Positions 42,700 through 50,975 of a DNA stretch of 64,000 nt are shown one piece after another. Source of the stretch: Bacillota bacterium (GTDB lineage Bacteria > Bacillota > Dethiobacteria > Dethiobacterales > Dethiobacteraceae); assembly GCA_012521405.1 (NCBI GenBank), contig JAAYMK010000032.1:52163-116162 (forward strand), written 5' to 3'. Position 1 is the first letter of the stretch. Each line of letters begins with the position of its first letter. The position numbers were made by a program, and so were the translations under genes. The notes below the pieces were generated by a model. The model saw only the letters and a program-made list of their open reading frames with translations, searched no databases and was not told where the DNA came from.

Positions 42700-42739
42700 A
42701 AAGCTTCCAAGTAATAAATTCTACTTGGAAGCTTTTTTC
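42700..42739 (+). terminator. Terminator after nitroreductase gene
   Basis: AAAGCTTCCAAGTA (42700-42713) pairs perfectly with TACTTGGAAGCTTT (42722-42735), 14 bp, with an all-T right end. Confidence 0.9.
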
Positions 42740-42788
42740 CTAAAAACACAGGAGTACGCTAATTACTAATGGAACCATGCTGCTAAAC

Positions 42789-42837
42789 GCATCGAAGAGA
42801 AAAAGATGCCTCCGGTCTTTGTGACCGGGGGTTTTTT
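42789..42837 (+). terminator. Second terminator with preceding stem, possible small RNA end
   Basis: CCGGTC (42812-42817) pairs with GACCGG (42823-42828), extended by CC/GG, followed by TTTTTT. Just before it GCATC (42789-42793) pairs with GATGC (42804-42808). No reading frame lies between this and the previous terminator, so it either ends an unannotated short RNA starting near 42740-42790 or backs up the first terminator. Confidence 0.6.
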
Positions 42838-42892
42838 GATGTTTAAAAGGGGGAAAATTTGCCAATAATGGCAGGTAGGGAGGGAGAATTCC

Positions 42893-43642
42893 ATGAAATA
42901 CCGGAAAAAAATTGGCCTTATTTTGCTTATACTAATGCTTGCCACCACTGTGTATGCCTGGCCAAAAGATTATCTTACCGCCGTGGAAGCTTTAATTTTT
43001 GCTTTAGAAGCCACAGGGGCAGACATAGAGGGCGGTGAGGTGCAGTTTTATGCTGTCTTAAATGAACAGTTTTTATCGCTGGCGGAGCTGGAAAAGCTGC
43101 TGGCAGATCTGGCCCGGTGGCTTACGGTAGCTGGCGGTAAGAAGGAAAAAAGCAGCGGCGAAAGCTTTCGCATGCTAGCTTTAAGGGGACGAGCCCTCAA
43201 GGGAATTGATGTGCAAATTGTGGTGCAAAGTAATCCCGGTGATAATTTTACCATGCCGCCCCAGACGCATTTACTGGTGATAAGTCAAACAAATTCACTG
43301 CCTGAATTTAGGAAGGCGGTGGCGGCGCTGCAAAAAATCTTAGTGCCTAAACTGCCCCAAGGCCAGTTTAGTTATTACCTTAAAAGCAGCTTTGACGGGA
43401 AAAAAACGCATGCAGAAATGTACAAACTTACCCAGGCGGCCCTTGCCGCCGTGGAGGCAAAACTTGTGGAAGGTATGGTAACGCCTGATTTAATCAGCCT
43501 CACCGCTTATACGCCCCTGGTGAAACAGCATCTTTTGGTAGAAGATGAACGTTTTAACCTTAATGTTGTCGCCTTTTATGACGATTACTTAGAGAGAACT
43601 ATTATTTGGGCAGGTTTTCCCCTCATTCATGACCCATATTAA
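42893..43642 (+). CDS. YwmB-like TATA-box-binding-fold protein
   Basis: A 249-residue exported protein. A signal peptide (about 5-22, ending TTVYA-W) precedes a domain resembling the YwmB/DUF1779 family, whose fold resembles TATA-binding protein but which is not a known DNA binder. Function is unknown. The position immediately before murA and spoIID is that of ywmB in Bacillus and is the main support. AGGGAGGGAG lies before the ATG. Confidence 0.78.
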   Translation: MKYRKKIGLILLILMLATTVYAWPKDYLTAVEALIFALEATGADIEGGEVQFYAVLNEQFLSLAELEKLLADLARWLTVAGGKKEKSSGESFRMLALRGRALKGIDVQIVVQSNPGDNFTMPPQTHLLVISQTNSLPEFRKAVAALQKILVPKLPQGQFSYYLKSSFDGKKTHAEMYKLTQAALAAVEAKLVEGMVTPDLISLTAYTPLVKQHLLVEDERFNLNVVAFYDDYLERTIIWAGFPLIHDPY

Positions 43643-43694
43643 TTGCCTTTTTGGGAAACCCTAATAGCAGCACGGTAAAGGGGGGCAGAGTTAT

Positions 43695-44957
<1,263 letters not shown>

Positions 44958-45027
44958 GGAAGCAAAGCGTTCTAGACAAGCCGTAAGCAGCATATAAATA
45001 ATTTACGCTGCACAAGGAGGCTTGTGA

Positions 45028-46038
45028 ATGCAAAGAGCGCTTGCTTCTTTTTTTCTTTTCATGTTATTTCTCCTCATCATCCTGCCGTCCATTTTAGCGC
45101 GCGGCTGCAGTTTGCGTACTCCCCAACAGGAACCTTCTGTCATTTTAGAGAAAACTCCCATTAGCTCCCCCGCCGGTGAGATCATGGTTAAAGTTTACCG
45201 CCATGACCTGGAGGAAGTTGTGGAAATGCCCCTGGAAGAATATTTGGTAGGTGTGGTGGCTGCCGAAATGCCCGCTGCTTTTGCGCTGGAGGCCCTGAAA
45301 GCCCAGGCTGTCAGCGCCCGCACCTATACGGTGAAACAAATGCTCATTTTTGGCGGTGCCGGCTGTAGCCGCCACCCCGGTGCCGATATCTGTACCGATC
45401 CGGAACACTGCCAAGCCTGGGTGGACGATGAAAAGATCCTGGCCAAATGGCCCCGGGAAGATGCAGCCCAAAACTATGCCAAAATTCGCACTGCCGTGCA
45501 AGAGACGGCGGGGCAAGTGCTTACCTACGAAGAGGAATATATTGAGGCCGTCTTTCATGCCCACTGCGGCGGCCATACCGCAAACAGCGAAGAAGTTTGG
45601 GCTGCCGCTTTACCGTACCTGCGCGGCAAAGTATGCAACTATTGCGCCGGCACGCGCTGGTCACAAACAGAATATGTTTTTACCCCAGAAAAGTTTATCC
45701 AGGCTTTGGGTGACCGCTTTGCCGCCCTGCCGGTGGCGGCCGGGGAACTGCCCTTGCAGGCACCGGAGCGCACCGCCTCCGGACGCATTAAGAGTTTACG
45801 CATTGCCGGCGAAACCGTCAGCGGCAAAGATTTGCGCCAAGCCTTGGATTTACCCTCAACCCGCATTTTTTGGACGTATGAAGACCAAAATATTAAATTC
45901 ACCGTCCACGGGTACGGGCATGGTGTGGGCCTGTGCCAATATGGCGCCGGCGGCATGGCGCAAGGGGGAAAAACTTATGCGGAAATATTGCAATATTACT
46001 ATACAGGTGTAAATCTTGTCACTTTAAAAGCTCCCTGA
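45028..46038 (+). CDS. spoIID: Stage II sporulation protein D (lytic transglycosylase)
   Basis: A 336-residue membrane-anchored enzyme of mother-cell engulfment that cleaves glycan strands stripped of side chains. N-terminal anchor about 5-26; LEEYLVGVVAAEMPAAFALEALKAQ contains the catalytic Glu80; Cys/His-rich CSRHPGADICTDPEHCQAW and HAHCGGHT bind zinc in characterised relatives; GYGHGVGLCQYGAGGMAQ closes the domain. AAGGAGG lies 8 nt before ATG. CATATAAA at 44991 resembles a sigma-E -10, but I find no convincing -35. Confidence 0.95.
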   Translation: MQRALASFFLFMLFLLIILPSILARGCSLRTPQQEPSVILEKTPISSPAGEIMVKVYRHDLEEVVEMPLEEYLVGVVAAEMPAAFALEALKAQAVSARTYTVKQMLIFGGAGCSRHPGADICTDPEHCQAWVDDEKILAKWPREDAAQNYAKIRTAVQETAGQVLTYEEEYIEAVFHAHCGGHTANSEEVWAAALPYLRGKVCNYCAGTRWSQTEYVFTPEKFIQALGDRFAALPVAAGELPLQAPERTASGRIKSLRIAGETVSGKDLRQALDLPSTRIFWTYEDQNIKFTVHGYGHGVGLCQYGAGGMAQGGKTYAEILQYYYTGVNLVTLKAP

Positions 46039-46042
46039 TTGC

Positions 46043-46072
46043 GCATAAGGCAGGAAAATTATGGACATACTA
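46043..46072 (+). promoter_or_regulatory. Sigma-F type promoter for the spoIIQ-like gene
   Basis: GCATA (46043-46047), a 15-nt spacer and GGACATACTA (46063-46072) match GywTA-N15-GGnnAnAnTR at all fixed positions. It begins only 5 nt after the spoIID stop and separates the forespore gene from the mother-cell gene. Confidence 0.75.
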
Positions 46073-46094
46073 CCTCCAAAGAGGTGATGTCCAG

Positions 46095-46772
46095 ATGAAG
46101 AAAATTTTTGCCCCCTTGGCACCGCTGAAAAAAATCCGCTTGTCACGTAAATTCTGGCCGGTACTGGGTTATATCCTGGTGGTAGCTTTAGTGGCGGCGG
46201 CCGCCTTCTGGCAAATCTGGCTCAAAGAACCTGCCGGTACTCTCTCCTCAGTAAATGAATTTGCCGCCGGTGCGGACACAGACGATACCGTCCCAGAGCC
46301 CGCAGCCAAAGAAGAGCAGGAAGCTTCCGCTGAGGCGGCAGATGAGAGTACGGCGGTTTTAAGCCTGCCTACAGAGCCTATGATTTGGCCTGTGGATGGG
46401 TCCATTGCCGCCGGCCATCATGATGTGTACCGCCTGGGCAGTATGTTGCGGGCCCATGTGGGTGTGGATATCTTGGCGGAAGCCGGTACAGGGGTAAAAG
46501 CAGCCTGGCCGGGCATTGTGGAAAAAGTAGCAGAGGATCCCCGCCTGGGGTGGCTGGTGGAGATCCGCCACGGCGGCGATTATCTTACCCAATATGCCTG
46601 TTTGGCGGAAGAACCAAATTTAACCGTTGGTGATCAGGTGGCCCAAGGGGAAGTTATAGGTTTTGTGGGCGAAAGCTCCATGTTAGACGCCACCGTGGGC
46701 AGCCATTTACATTTTGCCATCTATCGCCAGGGACAGGCGCTGGATCCCTTAAAAGTTATTTCTGCCGAATAA
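46095..46772 (+). CDS. spoIIQ: SpoIIQ-like M23 family peptidase-fold protein
   Basis: A 225-residue forespore membrane protein. One helix (about 22-41), an acidic linker (50-90), then an M23/LytM domain. Metal ligands His121 and Asp125 (HVGVD) and His206 (SHLHF) are present, but the usual catalytic YAHL reads YACL, with Cys169 for His. SpoIIQ bridges the septum with SpoIIIAH; Bacillus SpoIIQ is inactive, clostridial ones often keep the zinc site. Position between spoIID and spoIIID and the sigma-F-type promoter support the name. ATG 46095 follows GAGGTGA. Confidence 0.87.
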   Translation: MKKIFAPLAPLKKIRLSRKFWPVLGYILVVALVAAAAFWQIWLKEPAGTLSSVNEFAAGADTDDTVPEPAAKEEQEASAEAADESTAVLSLPTEPMIWPVDGSIAAGHHDVYRLGSMLRAHVGVDILAEAGTGVKAAWPGIVEKVAEDPRLGWLVEIRHGGDYLTQYACLAEEPNLTVGDQVAQGEVIGFVGESSMLDATVGSHLHFAIYRQGQALDPLKVISAE

Positions 46773-46797
46773 AACTCCCTCTAACTTACTGCCAAAG

Positions 46798-46837
46798 AGA
46801 AAGGAGCCTATTTGCGCGGCTCCTTTCTTTTCTTTTT
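46798..46837 (+). terminator. Terminator after spoIIQ-like gene
   Basis: AGAAAGGAGCC (46798-46808) pairs perfectly with GGCTCCTTTCT (46818-46828), then TTTCTTTTT. The remaining gap to spoIIID (46838-47032) holds a probable sigma-E site and nothing else I can support. Confidence 0.88.
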
Positions 46838-46973
46838 ATGAAAAATTGGTGGCACCTTTGGAATTTTGCAGACCACTCTGGCAACGTTTCTTGCTGGATT
46901 TTTAGCAAAATTAAAAAAAAGTGTATTTTATAGCCCGCAGGACTGGAAATACCCACCAGCCCTGCAATTTATG

Positions 46974-47001
46974 TCATAAACGCCCCCTTGACACATATAT
47001 T
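46974..47001 (+). promoter_or_regulatory. Probable sigma-E type promoter for spoIIID
   Basis: TCATAAA (46974-46980), a 13-nt spacer and CATATATT (46994-47001) resemble the Bacillus sigma-E pattern KmATATT and CATACAnT with two or three mismatches. spoIIID is a sigma-E gene in Bacillus. Confidence 0.45.
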
Positions 47002-47032
47002 TTTAGCAAAGCAGTTTGAAGGGGGCGGCCCA

Positions 47033-47296
47033 ATGCAGGATTATATTGAGCAGCGTGTGCTGGAAATCAGTAGTTATATTCTTGAGACGGGTGCAACCGT
47101 CAGGCAGGTGGCAAAAGTTTTCGGTGTCTCCAAGTCAACTGTTCATAAAGATCTTACAGAGAGGCTCCCCTATATCAATCGCTATATTGCCCGTGAGGTC
47201 AAGATGATTTTAGAGAGAAATAAAGCGGAAAGACATATTCGTGGCGGGGAGGCTACACGCCGGAAATACCTAGCAATGGAGAAAAAGAAAGACTAA
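47033..47296 (+). CDS. spoIIID: Sporulation transcription factor SpoIIID
   Basis: An 87-residue mother-cell DNA-binding protein. The helix-turn-helix is at about 22-43 (TVRQVAKVFGVSKSTVHKDL), followed by LPYINRYIAREVKMIL and a basic tail rich in Arg and Lys (RHIRGGEATRRKYL) that also binds DNA. Nearly the same length as the Bacillus protein. ATG 47033 follows AAGGGGGCGG. It lies between spoIIQ and mbl as in Bacillus. Confidence 0.96.
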   Translation: MQDYIEQRVLEISSYILETGATVRQVAKVFGVSKSTVHKDLTERLPYINRYIAREVKMILERNKAERHIRGGEATRRKYLAMEKKKD

Positions 47297-47376
47297 AAAA
47301 GGAAAACACGCCCACTTAGCGAACTATAACATGGTCCTTTTTTTCTAAGGACAAGCGCTATAGTGAGGTGAAAGTC

Positions 47377-48405
47377 ATGAGCCTGGGCATGGATATGGGG
47401 ATAGATTTGGGTACAGCCACCGTCTTGGTACATTTACGCGGAAAGGGTATTGTTTTACACGAGCCCTCCGTGGTTGCCATAGATCAGCATTCCGGCAAAG
47501 TACTGGCTGTAGGCGAAGCCGCCCGCCGCATGATTGGGCGCACCCCCGGAAATATTATTGCCACCCGTCCGCTGCGAGACGGTGTTATCGCCGATTTTGA
47601 CATTACGGAAGTAATGCTGCGTTATTTTATCGAGCAAGTAAGTGAAAAAAGGCGCCTGATCCGCCCCCGTGTAGTAGTTTGTATCCCCGCCGCCACCACC
47701 CCGGTGGAACAAAAAGCCGTGGTGGAAGCGGTAATGCGTTCCGGTATTCGGGAAGCTTTTTTAATTGAGGAACCGCGGGCCGCTGCTTTAGGAGCGGGAC
47801 TTGATATTTTTCAACCTGCGGGCCATATGGTGATTGATATTGGTGGCGGTACTACCGATGTGGCCGTTTTATCCCTGGGAGAAATTGTGGTGACAGAAAG
47901 CGTCCGCATCGGCGGCGATAAATTTGATGAAGCCATCTCCCGTTTTGTGAAAAAGGAATTTAATCTCCTGCTGGGCGAACGCAGTGCGGAAGAGGTAAAA
48001 ATTGAGATAGGCACCGCCTGTACCGGCAGCCGTTTTTTAGAGTACGAAGTGCGCGGCCGGGACTTGGTCAGCGGACTGCCGCGCTCCCTGATCTTGAATT
48101 CAGAGCATATATGTGAAGCCATTAAAGAACCCTTGGCGGAGATTTTGCGCAGTGTGCGCAATGTTTTGGAAATCACACCTCCGGAGCTGGCCGGTGATAT
48201 TATTGACCACGGTATTGTTTTAACCGGCGGGGGAGCGCTTTTGCACGGGCTGGACGAGCTTTTAAGCAAGGAAACGGGCGTCAGGGTTTACCTGGCAGAG
48301 GATCCTATTAGTTGTGTGGCCAAAGGGACAGGTAAAGCGCTGGAACAATTGGAAAAAATCAGCCAGACATTAATTTCACCGCAGCGTTTAGATTTTCAGT
48401 CTTAA
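47377..48405 (+). CDS. mbl: Rod-shape actin homologue MreB/Mbl
   Basis: A 342-residue actin-like ATPase that guides lateral wall synthesis. It begins GMDMGIDLGTATVLVHLRGKG (phosphate 1), with DIGGGTTDVAVLSLGEIV (phosphate 2) and LTGGGALLHGLDELL (adenosine) later. The Mbl name rests on position after spoIIID; MreB and MreBH paralogues are alike. ATG 47377 is 6 nt from GTGAGGTG. Confidence 0.93.
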   Translation: MSLGMDMGIDLGTATVLVHLRGKGIVLHEPSVVAIDQHSGKVLAVGEAARRMIGRTPGNIIATRPLRDGVIADFDITEVMLRYFIEQVSEKRRLIRPRVVVCIPAATTPVEQKAVVEAVMRSGIREAFLIEEPRAAALGAGLDIFQPAGHMVIDIGGGTTDVAVLSLGEIVVTESVRIGGDKFDEAISRFVKKEFNLLLGERSAEEVKIEIGTACTGSRFLEYEVRGRDLVSGLPRSLILNSEHICEAIKEPLAEILRSVRNVLEITPPELAGDIIDHGIVLTGGGALLHGLDELLSKETGVRVYLAEDPISCVAKGTGKALEQLEKISQTLISPQRLDFQS

Positions 48406-48410
48406 ACGAG

Positions 48411-48437
48411 AAAAAGCCGGAAATCCCCGGCTTTTTT
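48411..48437. terminator. Bidirectional terminator between mbl and the antitoxin-like gene
   Basis: AAAAAGCCGG (48411-48420) pairs with CCGGC followed by TTTTTT (48427-48437). A- and T-tracts on both sides serve both convergent genes. Confidence 0.88.
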
Positions 48438-48693
48438 AATCCCCGTTATCTAAAGCACATAAACGGTTAATCATCTGATCTTCTTCATAATTGTAGGCAC
48501 TGTCGCTGACATCCCGCAGCAGTTCTTGTAGAACTTCAATCTCTTCCAGCAGGCTATAGTAATCAAAAATATCCAGCATAATTGCCCGCACCCGTTTATT
48601 TTTGGCAATAAAAATGGGGCCTTCCCGTAAAGATTCCACAATTTTGTTAAAATGACGCCGGATTTCCGAGAAGCTTTTAATGCGAATGGCCAT
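48436..48693 (-). CDS. Phd/YefM-like antitoxin family protein, no toxin partner seen
   Basis: An 85-residue protein. It begins AIRIKSFSEIRRHFNKIVESL and continues GPIFIAKNKRVRAIMLDIFDYYSL, a pattern like the N-terminal DNA-binding domain of Phd/YefM antitoxins (block element, then xVxNxxxxxAVLL-type strand). An acidic, flexible C-terminus follows. AGGAGG precedes the ATG. No toxin gene (RelE, Doc, PIN) lies on either side: the terminator follows directly, and the next genes are mbl and an LCP protein. A stand-alone regulator is possible. Family call is by eye. Confidence 0.68.
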   Translation of the reverse strand: MAIRIKSFSEIRRHFNKIVESLREGPIFIAKNKRVRAIMLDIFDYYSLLEEIEVLQELLRDVSDSAYNYEEDQMINRLCALDNGD

Positions 48694-48862
48694 CGGTAAA
48701 ATCCTCCTGTTTTTCTTATTTTTTTTATTCAGCAAAAAAGCCAAAATTTCCTGCCTTCCGGGAAAGATTTCTGCTGGATATAAGCGCGGGGTCGGTGCAT
48801 AAGCAAAGCCCGCCCGGTACAATTTAGTGTCAAAGGCAAATTTAAAAGACAGGAGAGAAACA

Positions 48863-49729
48863 GTGAAAAATAAAAAGCGGATTTTTTGGTCTTTGGCACT
48901 TCTTTTTTTGTTTTTGCTGCTGCTTTTTCCTTTTTTTCTGTGGTGGCAAATTTACGAGCCGCAGGAAAGCAAAAATTTACCTTCCGCTTATACCGGGGAC
49001 GAAAATATCATCAATATTTTACTTTTAGGCAGCGACCAAAGGGAGGATGAGCCGGCCCGGGCTGATACCATTATGGTGGTCAGCCTCAGCCGTACGCAAA
49101 AAGATATCTCCCTGCTTTCCATTCCCCGGGACAGCCGGGTCTGGATTTCAGGTCATGGTTTAGATAAAATCAATCATGCCATGCAGTTTGGCGGTGTGGC
49201 CTTATTGCGGCAAACTGTGGAAAACTTGCTGGCCGTTCCGCTTGACTATTATATGCTGACAAACTTTGACGGTTTTGCCGGTATCATTGACGCCGTGGGT
49301 GGCGTGGAAGTGGATGTGGAAATGCAGATTATCGGTTTAGACGGCCGCCCCATTGTCAATGCCGGTCGCCATAAACTCAACGGCAGGCAGGCGTTAACGT
49401 ATGTACGTTTTCGCTCCGACGCCGAAGGAGATTTTGGCCGCATGCGCCGCCAGCAGCAGGTCATGAAAGCCCTTTTTCAACAAGCCAGGCAACCCAAAAG
49501 TTTTCTACGGCTGCCCCTTGTGGCCAAGGAGCTGGCGCAGCATGTGCGCACAGACCTGACGATTACAGAACTTTTTGCTTTAGCCCGTTTTGCCCAAGAT
49601 TGCAAGCAGGAGATTGCCGCCGTGCGGCTGCGCGGTGAGGTGGCTTTAATTGACGGTATCTCTTATGTTTTGCTGGATGAAACTTTTTTGCGTACCGCCG
49701 TAGAGCAGTATCTTTGGCGCAACCGCTAG
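48863..49729 (+). CDS. LytR-CpsA-Psr (LCP) family protein 1
   Basis: A 288-residue single-pass membrane protein (helix about 6-26) with an extracytoplasmic LCP domain, which transfers teichoic-acid-like or other polymers from undecaprenyl lipid to peptidoglycan. Conserved blocks: NILLLGSDQREDEPARADTIMV, SIPRDSRVWI, LDKINHAMQFGG, and ALTYVRFRSDAEGDFGRMRRQQQ with the Arg pair that binds the lipid pyrophosphate. GTG 48863 follows AGGAGAG. Closely resembles the protein at 53683. Confidence 0.93.
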   Translation: MKNKKRIFWSLALLFLFLLLLFPFFLWWQIYEPQESKNLPSAYTGDENIINILLLGSDQREDEPARADTIMVVSLSRTQKDISLLSIPRDSRVWISGHGLDKINHAMQFGGVALLRQTVENLLAVPLDYYMLTNFDGFAGIIDAVGGVEVDVEMQIIGLDGRPIVNAGRHKLNGRQALTYVRFRSDAEGDFGRMRRQQQVMKALFQQARQPKSFLRLPLVAKELAQHVRTDLTITELFALARFAQDCKQEIAAVRLRGEVALIDGISYVLLDETFLRTAVEQYLWRNR

Positions 49730-49801
49730 CTTTGGCAGGAATTTCCCAAACTTGGCGCTAATAATATAAATATGGGAGAAAAAGATAAAGGGTGCAGCAG
49801 G

Positions 49802-50848
49802 ATGCATACAGTGATGGGGAATATACATATACATAGTACCTATTCGGACGGTGCCGGTACAATTGACCACATTGCCCAAGCCGCAGCCAAGTGCGGCTTG
49901 GATTTTATTATGATTACCGACCACCATACTTTGGCCCATCTGGAGGAAGAAGGTTACCGCCACGGGGTATTGGTGCTTTGCGGCACAGAAATTAATGATA
50001 AAAAGCATCATTATTTAGCCTTTGGGATAACAAAAGAAGTTGCCGCCAATGATGAGAATCCCCAGGCGGTCATTGACGCCGTCAACGCTCAAGGAGGCTT
50101 TGGTTTTATTGCCCACCCCTTTGAAAAAGGTTCACCTTTAGTTTTAAACGGCACCACCTACCCCTGGGTTGATTGGCAGGTGCAGGGCTTTACCGGCATT
50201 GAAGTCTGGAACTGGTGCTCCCAGTTTCGCGACGGTGTGCAAAATGTGGGGCAGGCCCTTTACTTTGCCTACCTTAAACCTGATGTTCCCATCACCGGCC
50301 CCTGTGAAAAAGCTTTTGCCCGTTTTGATGCCATTACCCAGACCCGTAAAATCACCGCCATTGCCGGATCCGATGCCCACGACTGGCATATCCGCCGCGG
50401 CCCGCTTTTTCGCCGTATTTTCCCCTACGAATATCTTTTCGGTGCCGCCAACAATTGTTTATTGCTGCCAGAGCCCCTGGCAGAGGATGCTGCCACGGCT
50501 AAAGCACAAATTTATGCGGCTTTAAAACGAGGGCGCGTTTATTTTGTCAACCGGCTGGCGGCGGAACCGGAGGGTTTTACCTTTACCGTTACAGACGGCC
50601 AAAAAACAGCATTTATCGGCGATACTTTTCCTTTAAAGGGAGGGACAAAACTGCAATTGTTCTGCCCAGGGAAAAAGGGGCGCCACCTGCAGATTAAAAT
50701 TAAAAGAAACGGCCAAACCTGGTATGAAACTGCCGCTAGTGAGGTGGAAAGAAAGTTAACGCAGGCGGGAACCTACCGGGTAGAAATACGTCTAAAAAAT
50801 AAACCATGGCTCTATACCAATCCTATCTACGTGGTGGACAGCATTTAG
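49802..50848 (+). CDS. PHP-domain metal-dependent phosphoesterase
   Basis: A 348-residue protein. The PHP metal motifs are present: NIHIHSTYSDGAG, ITDHHTLAHL, GFIAHPFEKGSP and GSDAHDWHIRRG. A C-terminal beta-rich domain (about 240-348) follows. Substrate unknown; relatives hydrolyse nucleotide or histidinol phosphates. ATG 49802 is preferred because AAAGGGTG lies before it; an ATG at 49772 is in frame. It lies between two LCP genes, but a link to cell-wall polymer is only a guess. Confidence 0.85.
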   Translation: MHTVMGNIHIHSTYSDGAGTIDHIAQAAAKCGLDFIMITDHHTLAHLEEEGYRHGVLVLCGTEINDKKHHYLAFGITKEVAANDENPQAVIDAVNAQGGFGFIAHPFEKGSPLVLNGTTYPWVDWQVQGFTGIEVWNWCSQFRDGVQNVGQALYFAYLKPDVPITGPCEKAFARFDAITQTRKITAIAGSDAHDWHIRRGPLFRRIFPYEYLFGAANNCLLLPEPLAEDAATAKAQIYAALKRGRVYFVNRLAAEPEGFTFTVTDGQKTAFIGDTFPLKGGTKLQLFCPGKKGRHLQIKIKRNGQTWYETAASEVERKLTQAGTYRVEIRLKNKPWLYTNPIYVVDSI

Positions 50849-50866
50849 CTGTCTTTACTTTTTTTC
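50837..50866 (+). terminator. Terminator overlapping the PHP gene stop
   Basis: GACAGC (50837-50842) pairs with GCTGTC (50848-50853); the TAG stop codon is within the loop and arm. TTTACTTTTTTT follows. Confidence 0.75.
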
Positions 50867-50925
50867 GGTCCGGCTGCCATTTATGTGATTAATTAACACT
50901 GAAATTAAAAGGGATAATGTTCTCT

Positions 50926-50935
50926 TTTGTCGAAA
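50926..50935 (+). promoter_or_regulatory. Possible Spo0A box before LCP gene 2
   Basis: TTTGTCGAAA (50926-50935) contains the core TGTCGAA of the Bacillus 0A box with matching flanks. It sits 50 nt before the LCP start and just after a GATAAT (50913-50918) that could be a -10. Single site, seen by eye. Confidence 0.35.
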
Positions 50936-50975
50936 CTAAACAAATTAGTATCTTGAAAGCGGCGGAGGTTAATCA

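Noticed and set aside
42740..42840. Cyclic-di-GMP riboswitch, suggested by GCCTCCGG before a terminator
   Set aside because: Only that short string matches; the conserved paired core and the tetraloop-receptor region are not present.
47297..47345. Terminator after spoIIID (AAAAAAGGA paired with TCCTTTTTT)
   Set aside because: The loop would exceed 30 nt and the stem is almost all A-T; too weak to call.
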